NCBI GenBank assembly: GCA_022703155.1
Contig: JAKLEH010000013.1
Coordinates: forward strand, 1 to 32,167
Reading direction: 5' to 3'
DNA from: Patescibacteria group bacterium
GTDB lineage: Bacteria; Patescibacteriota; Patescibacteriia; 2-12-FULL-60-25
DNA length: 32,167 nt
The notes beneath the pieces were generated by a model. It saw only the letters and a list, made by a program, of their open reading frames with translations, ran no database searches and was not told where the DNA came from. Of the stretch, positions 13,518 to 20,992 are shown in pieces (the stretch's first letter is position 1; every line of letters begins with the position of its first letter). Made by a program: the position numbers and the translations under genes.

Positions 13518-14165
13518 ATGTCGACCAAACAAAATGCGATAAAAATCGTAGACGCATTGCGCAAACGCTATCCGCAGAAGCCGGACATGGATTTGGGCAA
13601 TGCGGACGATTCGCTCATCGCCACCATCATGAGCGCGCGCACCACGGACGCGCAGGTGCTCAAGATGTTCCCCGGATTCCGGCGCAAGTTTCCGACATGG
13701 AAAAAATTAGCGTCCGCGGATTTGCGCGACGTCGCGGCCGCCATGAACACCATTGGCCTGTACCGCAACAAGGCCAAGTCGCTCAAAGCGTTGGCGCGAA
13801 AAATCATCGCGGATTTCGACGGCAAGGTGCCGCGTACCATGGATGAATTGGTGACCTTGCCGGGCGTAGGCCGCAAAACTGCGAGTTGCGTTCTGGCGTA
13901 CGCTTACGGCGTTCCGGCAATCGCGGTGGACACTCACGTGTTCCGCATCGCGCACCGTCTCGGTTGGTCAAAAGGCAAGACTCCGGAAAAGGTTGAATAT
14001 GACATCAAAAAGATTTTGCCCGAAAAACTGTGGAACGACGTCAACCGCACCATGGTGCGTTTTGGACGCGAGATTTGCGTCGGCGGCAAGAAACCAAAAT
14101 GTTGGTTGTGTCCGGTGGCCAAATGGTGCGTGTTCGCGCCAAAGATAAACAAACCGTCACATTAA
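13518..14165 (+). CDS. nth: Endonuclease III (DNA glycosylase/AP lyase)
   Basis: Excises oxidised pyrimidines and cuts the abasic site. The 215 residues match the family length. The helix-hairpin-helix reads 'LPGVGRKTA' with catalytic Lys120, followed by 'VDTHV' with catalytic Asp138. The C-terminal iron-sulfur cluster motif uses Cys187, 195, 198 and 204. Its first gap is seven residues where the classic enzyme has six. The N-terminal 'MSARTTD' carries Arg where the E. coli enzyme has Gln41. The start ATG 13518 is set by the N-terminus and by the -10 box six nt upstream. With mutM and the uvrD-like helicase it gives the window a base-excision and repair flavour, but these genes are separately transcribed. 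Confidence 0.95.
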   Translation: MSTKQNAIKIVDALRKRYPQKPDMDLGNADDSLIATIMSARTTDAQVLKMFPGFRRKFPTWKKLASADLRDVAAAMNTIGLYRNKAKSLKALARKIIADFDGKVPRTMDELVTLPGVGRKTASCVLAYAYGVPAIAVDTHVFRIAHRLGWSKGKTPEKVEYDIKKILPEKLWNDVNRTMVRFGREICVGGKKPKCWLCPVAKWCVFAPKINKPSH

Positions 14166-14176
14166 CTTGGAATACG

Positions 14177-14326
14177 TCATGCCGAACTCGCGTCGCCCGC
14201 TGTGGTCGAGCTGAGCTCGACGAAAGAGGGTTTCGGCATCTACCACTTCAGATTGTAAACGAGATCCTGAAACTGGTTCAGGGTGAAGAATGGTCGAGGT
14301 CTGACAGTGGCGGCGCAAGAATGACA
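14177..14326. repeat. Composite dispersed palindromic repeat between nth and the PAP2 gene
   Basis: It starts GTCATGCCGAACTC, contains GAGCTGAGCTC, returns as TTTCGGCATCT, and continues with GATCCTGAAAC...GGTTCAGG, a 6-bp palindrome, ending AGAATGACA. The pieces match the style of widespread intergenic repeats built on GTCATGCCGAA and CCTGAA/TTCAGG palindromes. A short relative sits at 4936-4956. Confidence 0.55.
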
Positions 14327-14349
14327 AAAATTTTTTTTGGTGATAAAAT
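14321..14349 (+). promoter_or_regulatory. Promoter of the PAP2 gene, leaderless position
   Basis: ATGACA (14321-14326), 17 nt, TAAAAT (14344-14349). The -10 ends 6 nt before the ATG at 14356. Confidence 0.6.
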
Positions 14350-14355
14350 CCATAC

Positions 14356-14898
14356 ATGACCGAAGTTCAGGTCATTGAAACCGTTCAAAGGATCTTTTTG
14401 GCGTCAACGGCAGGAGAATGGGCCGCCATCGCGTTAGCGCGCGCGTGGATTTTTTTATACGCGCCGCTGGTGGCGTGGCTGTGGATTTCCGGAACCAAAC
14501 GCGAACGCCACGCGGCTAGCGAGGTCATGTGGTCGGTGTTGTGGGCGTTGCTGTTGGGTGAATTCCTTTCGTTGATCGTTTTGCGCGTGCGTCCGTTTTT
14601 GGACGTGCCAGAAATTATCGCTTTGATTCCGCCGCCGCTTACCAGTTCCTTTCCGTCGTTGCACACGGCCGCGTCCACGGCCGTCACGCTGACCATGTTT
14701 TCGGTCAACCGTATCGCGGGTTGGGCTGGCGTCATCGTGCTGATCGGAGTCGCCTTGGGCAGGATAGCCGCCGGCGCGCATTACCCGTCGGATATTCTGG
14801 GTGGCTTGTTGATCGGATTCTTAGGTTACGCTTTAGTCAGGTGGGGGCATCGGGCCGTGCGCACACGCATCGCGATGACACAGAGGCGACTTGGGTGA
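14356..14898 (+). CDS. PAP2-family membrane phosphatase (undecaprenyl-diphosphatase type)
   Basis: A 180-residue integral membrane protein with about five or six hydrophobic segments. PAP2 motifs are visible: 'RVRPF' (Arg79-Pro80), 'PSLHTA' (100-105, with His103) and 'GRIAAGAHYPSDILGG' with Arg136, His142 and Asp146. The family dephosphorylates lipid phosphates at the outer face of the membrane. In small bacteria a single copy of this size usually recycles undecaprenyl diphosphate (BcrC type) for peptidoglycan synthesis, which fits the neighbouring mltG. The Lys that normally starts motif 1 is not seen at the expected distance. The substrate is inferred. The ATG lies 6 nt after a -10 box, so the mRNA is probably leaderless. 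An inverted word repeat separates it from mltG. Confidence 0.88.
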   Translation: MTEVQVIETVQRIFLASTAGEWAAIALARAWIFLYAPLVAWLWISGTKRERHAASEVMWSVLWALLLGEFLSLIVLRVRPFLDVPEIIALIPPPLTSSFPSLHTAASTAVTLTMFSVNRIAGWAGVIVLIGVALGRIAAGAHYPSDILGGLLIGFLGYALVRWGHRAVRTRIAMTQRRLG

Positions 14899-14902
14899 AA
14901 AA

Positions 14903-14985
14903 TTCAAACAACAAACAGCAAGCGCTAGGGAGCGAAGATTGAGAGGAAAATTTTGCTGTTTGCTGTTTGGAATTTGTTGTTTTAC
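14903..14985. repeat. Word-repeat inverted repeat between the PAP2 gene and mltG
   Basis: AAACAGCAA (14913-14921) pairs with TTGCTGTTT (14953-14961), with further CAAACAACAAA and TTTGTTGTTT words outside. TTTGCTGTTTG occurs here and at 4571-4581, linking the two loci. Confidence 0.65.
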
Positions 14986-15003
14986 AGTATCGTTGATTGG
15001 TTT

Positions 15004-16026
15004 ATGAAATACTTTCTCTTGGCATTGGGCGTGTTGGTGGTTGGGGCGGGTCTTTTTTTGGCTTGGTTCGTGCCGGTCGCGTTTTTGGGTTCGCCCACGC
15101 AACAGACGGTCCATGTGGCCTTGGATGAAAACGCGACCGCTGACGACGCGTCCCGAATTTTGGCGAGCAAAGGAGCCATCGCTTCGGCCTGGGGCTATCG
15201 CGTTTACGCCGTGATCGACGCTACGGCCAAGCGTCCCAAGGCCGGCGAGTATGATTTGGCACTCGGTTCTTCGTACCGCAACATCGCGCGCCAATTGGCG
15301 CTCGGTCCGGCGCGCAACGAGACCGAATTCAGGTTGCTCGAGGGACAAACGCTGGACGACGAAAAGGCGCTGCTCATCGAACGCGGCGTGTCCGCGGTGT
15401 CGGTGGGGGATTTGATCGGCGATCCGGCGCGCGACAAACCGTTCGCCAAAGCGTTGCGCGAGCAATTCGCGTTCCTAAAGGATTTGCCGGAGGACGCCAC
15501 GCTCGAAGGCTATTTGTTCCCGGACACGTACCGCGTCTGGCAAGACCAATTGCCGCTCGGTTTGGTGTTGAAGCAACTCAACCGTTTTGCCGACATATCG
15601 GAAGGGTATGCGGACAAGGCCAAGGCCCAAGGCCGGAGCTTGTCAGAAGTGGTGACGTTGGCCTCCATCGTGGAAAAGGAAGGCCGGACGCTGGAAGAAA
15701 AAAAGGTCATCGCGGGCATTTTTCTGAACCGCATCAAGGGCAACATGCGCCTGCAGTCGGACGCCACGGTGAATTACGCGACCAAGGCCGGCCGCGCGCG
15801 GCCCACGCTCGACGACCTCGAGAACGATTCGCCATACAACACGTATCGCCACGACGGTTTGCCGCCCGGCCCCATCTGCAACCCGGGACAGGATTCGCTC
15901 GAGGCCGCGCTCAATCCCACGCCCAGCGAATATTATTATTATTTGCATGACGACACGGGAAAAATATATTACGCCAGAACCATCGAAGAACATCGGGTGA
16001 ACCGGTCCAAAGCGTATGGGGAGTGA
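15004..16026 (+). CDS. mltG: Endolytic murein transglycosylase MltG
   Basis: Cuts nascent glycan strands at the membrane and so sets their length. The 340 residues begin with a signal anchor (about 4-26). A LysM-like region follows and then the YceG catalytic domain: 'LEGYLFPDTYRV', 'TLASIVEKEG' with catalytic Glu224, 'IAGIFLNRI', 'MRLQSDATVNYA', 'SPYNTYRHDGLPPGPICNPG' and 'EYYYYLHDDTGKIYYARTIEEH'. All family blocks are intact, so it should be active outside the membrane. I use ATG 15004; an upstream TTG frame lies in the repeat hairpin. A TACAGT box (14983-14988) could be its -10. It probably works with the PAP2 phosphatase upstream in cell-wall synthesis. Confidence 0.95.
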   Translation: MKYFLLALGVLVVGAGLFLAWFVPVAFLGSPTQQTVHVALDENATADDASRILASKGAIASAWGYRVYAVIDATAKRPKAGEYDLALGSSYRNIARQLALGPARNETEFRLLEGQTLDDEKALLIERGVSAVSVGDLIGDPARDKPFAKALREQFAFLKDLPEDATLEGYLFPDTYRVWQDQLPLGLVLKQLNRFADISEGYADKAKAQGRSLSEVVTLASIVEKEGRTLEEKKVIAGIFLNRIKGNMRLQSDATVNYATKAGRARPTLDDLENDSPYNTYRHDGLPPGPICNPGQDSLEAALNPTPSEYYYYLHDDTGKIYYARTIEEHRVNRSKAYGE

Positions 16027-16032
16027 ACTTGA

Positions 16033-16136
16033 GTTGTTTGTAAAGTTGGAAAATCCATAAGGTTCGTAACGTTGAATGCAGCGCGAAACGTAGTAGACAT
16101 ACGAACTTTACGAACGTTATAAACGTTATGAACTTT
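16033..16136. repeat. Word-repeat region after mltG
   Basis: Words of the type AACGTT, GTTCGTAA and ACGAACTT are repeated and partly complementary between the left half (16043-16073) and the right half (16100-16136). There is no gene in it. It separates mltG from the convergent HD gene. Confidence 0.6.
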
Positions 16137-16157
16137 AAAAAAAGACCCTCTTGGGTC
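16137..16157 (-). terminator. Terminator of the first HD gene
   Basis: GACCC/GGGTC with a 4-nt loop, then T7 on the minus strand (16143-16137). The stop codon lies at the edge of the stem. Confidence 0.8.
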
Positions 16158-16785
16158 AGTTTTTGAGTAGGGCGGCGATGGAGTCCGGAATCGGGCCCAG
16201 ACGACGTTTGAGTTCGGCATGGTGCTCCAACAAGGTCGGCCATATGGGCAGGCCGGCTTGCGTGAAATATCGGTAGCTGAACGCGTCCAAAACAAGATTG
16301 GCCATGTTGAGTTCGCCGGCATGGAGCAGATGTTCCAGCACTTGGCGTCCGGGGTAGTCCGCGACCGGGCGCACAATGTCAGCTACGCGCAGTACGCGGG
16401 TGAGCGTGGGCAGATCCGGATCGTTCAACATGTGGCCGCGGATGGCGCTGAGCGTTTCCGCGTCCAAGCCGGGGAACAGGCGTTTGGCTAAGACGGCGCC
16501 CGCCGGGTCGTGCAGGTAGATTTCGTGCCGGCAATTTTCGGGCAAATCCCGCCACCAAACGGGGTCGTGGGCGCGAACCAGTTCGACCATGTTGGCGAAC
16601 GGTAGCTCCTTGCCGATGTCGTGCATCAAGCCCGCGAACGCGGCTTGGTTCTTGTCGAGGCCATACTGTTTGGCCACGCGGCCCATTTCTTCGGCCACGG
16701 CCAAGCTGTGTTTGGCGCGTTCTGGCGACAGGTTGTCTAAGACGTGCGTACGCGCGGCGGACATGGGATATGTGGAAAGGGCCAT
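16156..16785 (-). CDS. YqeK-like HD-domain hydrolase, copy 1
   Basis: A 209-residue HD phosphohydrolase. The metal-binding pattern reads His26 ('AKHSLAV'), His55-Asp56 ('LMHDIGKELP'), His92 ('LHDPAGA'), His118 ('RGHMLNDPD') and Asp136 ('RVADIVRPVADYPGR'). This order matches the YqeK family, which hydrolyses Ap4A symmetrically and binds a di-iron centre; the substrate here is inferred. The ATG at 16785 has AGGAG five nt upstream. The gene has its own promoter and terminator. The next minus-strand gene (16884-17501) is a diverged paralogue with the same motifs. No nadD neighbour, often seen with yqeK, is visible. Confidence 0.85.
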   Translation of the reverse strand: MALSTYPMSAARTHVLDNLSPERAKHSLAVAEEMGRVAKQYGLDKNQAAFAGLMHDIGKELPFANMVELVRAHDPVWWRDLPENCRHEIYLHDPAGAVLAKRLFPGLDAETLSAIRGHMLNDPDLPTLTRVLRVADIVRPVADYPGRQVLEHLLHAGELNMANLVLDAFSYRYFTQAGLPIWPTLLEHHAELKRRLGPIPDSIAALLKN

Positions 16786-16819
16786 GGCGTCTCCTGTTTG
16801 ACCGATTTGACGGCAAGAC

Positions 16820-16847
16820 ATAATCATGTTTTTTCCGGTTTTGTCAA
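16820..16847 (-). promoter_or_regulatory. Promoter of the first HD gene
   Basis: Perfect -35 TTGACA (16847-16842), 16 nt, GATTAT (16825-16820). The leader is about 27 nt and includes AGGAG. Confidence 0.65.
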
Positions 16848-16861
16848 TGGTGGCGCCAAAG

Positions 16862-16885
16862 AAAAACCCCCTGTATTGGGGGGTT
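16862..16885 (-). terminator. Terminator of the second HD gene
   Basis: AACCCCC/GGGGGTT, a 7-bp stem with a 7-nt loop, followed by T on the minus strand. It overlaps the stop codon, so the two HD genes are separate transcripts. Confidence 0.8.
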
Positions 16886-17501
16886 AGGCGAGCGATCGGA
16901 CGAAGAAGTCGCGCGTTGGGCGCACTTCCGCGCTCAGACGTCGAATTTTTTCCTGGTACACGGGATGCACGGGTATGTTCCGCTCCAAGAAATATTCGAC
17001 GGTCCAAGTGTCCGCCAGGAGTTCGGCGTGGTCCAGACGGCCGGCCATGAATTCGCGGTCGAGTTTGTCGCGGCCCGGGTAGTCGCAGACCGGTGCCGTC
17101 AAGTCCGCCACGTGCAAACACCGTGAAAGCAGCGACATGTCGAGATGGTTGCCCGCGTGCTGCTCTATGGCCAGGACCACGTCCCGGTTCGGATATTCCC
17201 AGAGTTTGCGCATAATGACCGCGCCTGCCGGGCCGTGCAGGTAGGTGTTGACGCGGTATTTTTCCGGCAACTTTTCCAGGGCTTCGGGATAGAACTTGCC
17301 TAAAAGGCGCAGCAGTTCTTGGTCCGGGAGTTCCTTGGCCACGTCGTGCATAAGGCCGGCCCAACGGGCGGCTTCGGCATCCAAGTCGTATACGGCGGCC
17401 GCGCGTTCCATGGCGCGGCACACGCCTTGGCAATGCATGAACCTATCGGTCGTCAGGTGTTGGTGAAGGTGCTGTCTGCAGGCTTCGAAGATTGGGGCCA
17501 T
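16884..17501 (-). CDS. YqeK-like HD-domain hydrolase, copy 2
   Basis: A 205-residue paralogue of copy 1 with the same metal ligands: His23, His52-Asp53 ('LMHDVAKELPD'), His89 ('LHGPAGA'), His115 ('QHAGNHLDM') and Asp133 ('VADLTAPVCDYPGR'). The shared 'PAGAV' and 'DYPGR' stretches and equal spacing show a tandem duplication that has diverged strongly. I start at ATG 17501 with GGAGGG 6-8 nt upstream; longer frames to 17612 run through the promoter and repeats. The SD lies in a leader that can fold (TGTTCCC with GGGACA) and contains a 12-nt word also found in the leader of the 5031-6200 gene. The substrate is unknown; a dinucleotide polyphosphate is the best guess. Confidence 0.82.
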   Translation of the reverse strand: MAPIFEACRQHLHQHLTTDRFMHCQGVCRAMERAAAVYDLDAEAARWAGLMHDVAKELPDQELLRLLGKFYPEALEKLPEKYRVNTYLHGPAGAVIMRKLWEYPNRDVVLAIEQHAGNHLDMSLLSRCLHVADLTAPVCDYPGRDKLDREFMAGRLDHAELLADTWTVEYFLERNIPVHPVYQEKIRRLSAEVRPTRDFFVRSLA

Positions 17502-17522
17502 GTTCCCTCCAGACAAGGGACA

Positions 17523-17551
17523 ATTGAAGCACCGGGCAAGTAAATTGTCCA
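17523..17551 (-). promoter_or_regulatory. Promoter of the second HD gene
   Basis: TGGACA (17551-17546), 17 nt, TTCAAT (17528-17523). The SD GGAGGG follows within the short leader. Confidence 0.6.
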
Positions 17552-17586
17552 GATTGTCGCTTGGCGAACGGGCTGGTATTCTCCGC

Positions 17587-17695
17587 GGTGCCGGTCGGAG
17601 GTCGGAAGTCATGAAATGGTAAGTCGTGCTCTCCAGATTACGAATTCCGGCCGTTGCAATCTCCGACCATCCGACTTCCGACGTCGGACTTTAGT
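17587..17695. repeat. GC-rich word repeats before the uvrD-like gene
   Basis: GGTCGGAGGTCGGAAGTC on the left faces GACCATCCGACTTCCGAC on the right, giving an imperfect inverted repeat. The word GGTCGGAAGTC is shared with the region after mutM. It ends 4 nt before the helicase start. Confidence 0.65.
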
Positions 17696-17699
17696 GCGT

Positions 17700-19916
17700 A
17701 TGTCCATCGATTTCCAAAAAGAATTGAACCAAGAACAGCTTGATGCCGTGCTGCACGGGGACGGGCCGTGTTTGGTGTTGGCCGGCGCGGGTTCGGGCAA
17801 GACGCGGACCGTCACGTACCGCGTGGCGCACCTTATCGAACGCGGCACTGACCCGGCGTCCATCCTGCTTTTGACTTTCACCAACAAAGCGGCGCGCGAA
17901 ATGTTGGACCGCATCGGCGCCCTGGCCGGACCTGCGGCCAACGGCATTTGGGGAGGCACGTTCCATGCCGTGGCCAACCGGCTTTTGCGCGCGTTCGCGC
18001 GCGATTTAGGATACACGCCGTCGTTTTCCATTTTGGACGAGGACGACGCGCGCAGCCTGATGAAAGCCGTGCTCAAGGACGCCAAAATCGACCCCAAGGC
18101 GCGACGTTTCCCGTCGCCGGCCGTGCTGCAATCCACGTACTCGTACGCGCGCAACACGGGATTGGCGTTCAAGGAGGCGGTGGAGGAGAAGTGCGGCAAT
18201 TTTTTGGATTGCCTGAACGACATGGAGTTCGTGTGGCGCATGTATCAGGAACGCAAAGCCCAGGCCAACGCCATGGATTTCGACGACCTGTTGTGGAATT
18301 GGTTGCGCCTCATGGAGACCAGGCCGGACGTGGCCGACCAGATTTCGTCGCGGTTCCGTTGGGTGTTGGTGGACGAATACCAGGACACGAACGCGCTTCA
18401 GGCGCGCGTGGTCGGGCATTTGGGCAAGACGCACGGCAACGTGTTCGTGGTGGGCGACGACGCCCAATCCATTTATTCGTTCCGCGGCGCGGACGTCAAA
18501 AACATTTTGGCCTTCCCCAAGCAATGGCCGGGCGCCAGGATTTTCAAGTTGCTCTCCAATTACCGCAGCACGCCCGAGATTCTGGACGTGGCCAACGCCA
18601 GCCTCAAGAACAACGCCTCGCAGTTCGAGAAGGACTTGATCGGCTTCAAGACCAACGGCGCCAAACCCACGATCATCGCGTGCCCGTCGGCCAAAAGCGA
18701 AGCCGAGTTCGTGGCCGACGCCATGTTGGCGCTGCGGCACAACGGCGTGGCGCTCGGCAACATGGCCGTGCTGTTCCGCGCCGCGTCGCACTCGCAGGCT
18801 TTGGAATTCGAACTCATGAAACGCGACATCCCGTTCGAGTACCGCGGCGGCGTCACGTTCTTCATGCGTGCCCACGTCAAGGACGCGCTCGCGTATCTGC
18901 GTTTGGTGGAAAACCCCAAGGACGAAGCCGCTTGGTTGCGCGTTTTGGGTTTGCAGCAAGGCATCGGCGCCGCGTCCGCCTCGCAAATACTGGCCAGCAT
19001 GCGCGCCTTGCCCGAGCCCGAACACGTGTGGCTCGAGGGTGCGGTGTCCGTGCCTACGCGCGCCGCGACCGGCTGGAGGTTGGCCTCGGGTTTGCTGGTT
19101 GATTTGCGCGCGGACGCGGCGCCCGGACGCATGGTGCGCGCCGTGCTGGCGCATGAACCGTACCGCGCGTATTTGGAAAGCGAGTATCCGGACTACAAGG
19201 ACCGCGTGGCCGACTTGGAACAACTGGCCGTGTTCGCGGACGGTTACCCTGACGTCAAATCCTTTTTGGCCGACATCACGCTGGACGACGCGGGTTTCGT
19301 CAAAGCCGGCGGCTCAAGGGACGCGGGACGTGCGACGCGGGACGAGGAAAAAGTGGTGCTGTCCACCATCCACCAAGCCAAAGGTTTGGAATGGGACACG
19401 GTGTTCGTCATCCATCTGACCAACATGGGCTTTCCCAATCCGCGCGCCCTGGAAGGCGACGGCAATATCGAGGAGGAGCGGCGGCTGTTTTACGTGGCCG
19501 TGACGCGCGCGCGCAACCGCCTTTACCTCTCGTATCCGCAGACCATGGGTTATGACGCGATGTCGTTTTGCCGGCCGTCCATGTTTTTGGACGAGATACC
19601 GCCGCACATGACCGACCGCCAAGCCGTGGCCCAACCGTCATGGGCGCAATCTTCGGGTTTCAGATCCGGACGCGCGTCAGGGGACGCGGAGTGGTCGGAC
19701 GACGGCGGGGAACAACGTTGGTCGGACGAGGGCGACGGCTACGGCGGCGAAGACGGCGTCATCAGCGTGGACCGATACGGCGAGCGGTCGTATGGAGGCG
19801 GACGTCCGGCTGTACGCGCCAGCGAGCCAAAGCCTTCGACTTCGATTTGGAAAAAATCCACACCCGCCAAACCGCAACCGCGGACGTCGTTTTTGCGCGA
19901 CGTGGACGATTTGTAG
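17700..19916 (+). CDS. UvrD/PcrA-type superfamily 1 DNA helicase
   Basis: A 738-residue 3'-5' DNA helicase for repair or replication restart. The motifs run in order: 'QLDAVLHGDGP' (Q motif area), Walker A 'GAGSGKT' (29-35), 'LTFTNKAAREM', 'GGTFHAVANRLLR', Walker B 'VDEYQDTN' (224-231), 'GDDAQSIYSFRGA' (252-264), 'LLSNYRST', 'STIHQAKGLEWDTVF' and 'RRLFYVAVTRAR'. The PcrA/UvrD group is clear, but whether it is the orthologue of either is not. A word-repeat segment encodes 'GGSRDAGRATRDE' (about 537-549) just before motif V, where related enzymes have only a short linker. The tail after 660 is low-complexity Gly/Asp/Ser/Arg and ends 'RTSFLRDVDDL'. I use ATG 17700; the longer GTG frame from 17616 lies in repeats. 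No SD. Confidence 0.93.
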   Translation: MSIDFQKELNQEQLDAVLHGDGPCLVLAGAGSGKTRTVTYRVAHLIERGTDPASILLLTFTNKAAREMLDRIGALAGPAANGIWGGTFHAVANRLLRAFARDLGYTPSFSILDEDDARSLMKAVLKDAKIDPKARRFPSPAVLQSTYSYARNTGLAFKEAVEEKCGNFLDCLNDMEFVWRMYQERKAQANAMDFDDLLWNWLRLMETRPDVADQISSRFRWVLVDEYQDTNALQARVVGHLGKTHGNVFVVGDDAQSIYSFRGADVKNILAFPKQWPGARIFKLLSNYRSTPEILDVANASLKNNASQFEKDLIGFKTNGAKPTIIACPSAKSEAEFVADAMLALRHNGVALGNMAVLFRAASHSQALEFELMKRDIPFEYRGGVTFFMRAHVKDALAYLRLVENPKDEAAWLRVLGLQQGIGAASASQILASMRALPEPEHVWLEGAVSVPTRAATGWRLASGLLVDLRADAAPGRMVRAVLAHEPYRAYLESEYPDYKDRVADLEQLAVFADGYPDVKSFLADITLDDAGFVKAGGSRDAGRATRDEEKVVLSTIHQAKGLEWDTVFVIHLTNMGFPNPRALEGDGNIEEERRLFYVAVTRARNRLYLSYPQTMGYDAMSFCRPSMFLDEIPPHMTDRQAVAQPSWAQSSGFRSGRASGDAEWSDDGGEQRWSDEGDGYGGEDGVISVDRYGERSYGGGRPAVRASEPKPSTSIWKKSTPAKPQPRTSFLRDVDDL
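19317..19344 (+). repeat. 28-nt word repeat inside the helicase gene, exact inverted copy at 23460-23487
   Basis: Built from GGGACG and GCGACG words, it sits in frame within the helicase. Its reverse complement occurs without mismatch at 23460-23487 in a spacer. The flanks do not match, so the repeat, not a larger duplication, is shared. Confidence 0.85.
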
Positions 19917-19944
19917 GGTGCGTTTGCGGTGTCCGGCCTTTGTT

Positions 19945-19953
19945 TGGTAACGT
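19945..19953 (+). promoter_or_regulatory. Extended -10 of the MetK-like gene
   Basis: TGG-TAACGT (-10 at 19948-19953) ends 9 nt before ATG 19963. There is no SD. Confidence 0.4.
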
Positions 19954-19962
19954 ACGGTCCGT

Positions 19963-20958
19963 ATGAATTTGGCGTACATGCCGCTCTCCGGGCAACCTGA
20001 CCGCCTGTGCGACCTGATCGCGGCCGGCATCAGCGACGAATATTTGAAGCGCGACGCGGAATCGCGCGTGCGCCTGTCCGTCTCCGGCGGGCACGGCGCG
20101 TTGTTCGTGTGCGGCGAAGTGGTCTCGGCCGCGGATTTTGACGTGACGCATCTGGTCCAGCGGCTGCTTGGCCAGCATTGCATCCACGAAGGCGTGGAGC
20201 CTTTCATCTCCATCGAAGCGGCCGACAGTTCGCAGGTCGGATGGTTGCGCGAAAAATGCCCGCGTCCGGTGGTGGGTTTTGGGTACGCCACCCACGAAAG
20301 CAAAACCGGTTTGCCGCGCGTGGCCCATGCGGCGCGTTTGGTCGCCAGGCTATTGTCCGACAAGCGTCTCGACGACCCGGATTGGTTTTGGTTGGGTGCG
20401 GCCGGGTCGGTGAGCGCGGAAGAGTTGTCCGGTCGCTTGTGGGTCAACGTTACCGTGGACGGCGGCAACCGGCCCGTGGAATCGATACGGGATTCGGTGC
20501 AAGGCTTGTGCGCGATCTGGCCTGAACTTACCGAAGCGCGGCTCGAAACCAATCCGTTGGGCGCATCAATCCAAGCCGGCCTCAAGACGTCTTTCGGCCA
20601 ATCTGGCATTGCGCTCCAACCTTACGGCCGCGCCTTGCCAGCGGTTTTCAACGCGGCGGGTTCGGATTGGCACGATGGCCGCTTTTTGGCCGACGCTTTG
20701 GCCAGGCAAACGGCGTTGCGCTTGGTGCGCAAAGGCAGCCGGGCGGCGTTCGTACGTTTACGTTACGACGCCGGGGAACGGCGGCCTTCCGGCATTTGGG
20801 CACGCGACGAGGCGGGGCGCGACCTGTCTCAAGCGACCAAAGAACTAATTGTGGATTTGGACCAACTGTCGCAGGAGTGGCGACGACCGGGTTTGATGAC
20901 CGAAGCGGTCCGTTGCCTCATGGTCGGCAATGAGGTTTTGCCGTGGGAAAACGCTTAA
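19963..20958 (+). CDS. Degenerate S-adenosylmethionine synthetase (MetK)-like protein
   Basis: The 331 residues follow the MetK fold: 'PDRLCDLIAAGISDEYL' (like PDKICDQISDAVLDA), 'ALFVCGEVVSAADFDV' (like the GE-containing strand), 'VVGFGYATHES' (like MFGYATDET), 'GQSGIALQPYG' (like GDTGLTGRK) and an end 'VLPWENA' (like FPWE). Key residues of the active enzyme have changed: the N-terminal 'GHPDK' reads 'GQPDR' (Gln11, Arg14), so the catalytic His is lost. 'GDQG' before the 'FGYAT' block is missing, and the 'GKDPxKVDRS' loop reads 'GSDWHDGRF', losing its Lys. It is also shorter than the usual ~385-400. I infer a non-catalytic or changed-function paralogue. The ATG 9 nt after a -10 box suggests a leaderless mRNA. 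Codon use looks like its neighbours, and the frame is intact, so it is under selection. Confidence 0.7.
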   Translation: MNLAYMPLSGQPDRLCDLIAAGISDEYLKRDAESRVRLSVSGGHGALFVCGEVVSAADFDVTHLVQRLLGQHCIHEGVEPFISIEAADSSQVGWLREKCPRPVVGFGYATHESKTGLPRVAHAARLVARLLSDKRLDDPDWFWLGAAGSVSAEELSGRLWVNVTVDGGNRPVESIRDSVQGLCAIWPELTEARLETNPLGASIQAGLKTSFGQSGIALQPYGRALPAVFNAAGSDWHDGRFLADALARQTALRLVRKGSRAAFVRLRYDAGERRPSGIWARDEAGRDLSQATKELIVDLDQLSQEWRRPGLMTEAVRCLMVGNEVLPWENA

Positions 20959-20966
20959 GATATTAT
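20938..20966 (+). promoter_or_regulatory. Promoter of the 20993 gene
   Basis: TTGCCG (20938-20943), 17 nt, TATTAT (20961-20966). An alternative extended -10, TGG-TATAAG, lies at 20969-20977. Either gives a leader of 9-20 nt. Confidence 0.5.
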
Positions 20967-20992
20967 TTTGGTATAAGTCATATAGCTTTATT

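Noticed and set aside
16884-17612. Longer start for the second HD gene (to 17612)
   Set aside because: The extra residues are encoded by the promoter and word repeats, while ATG 17501 has a strong SD.
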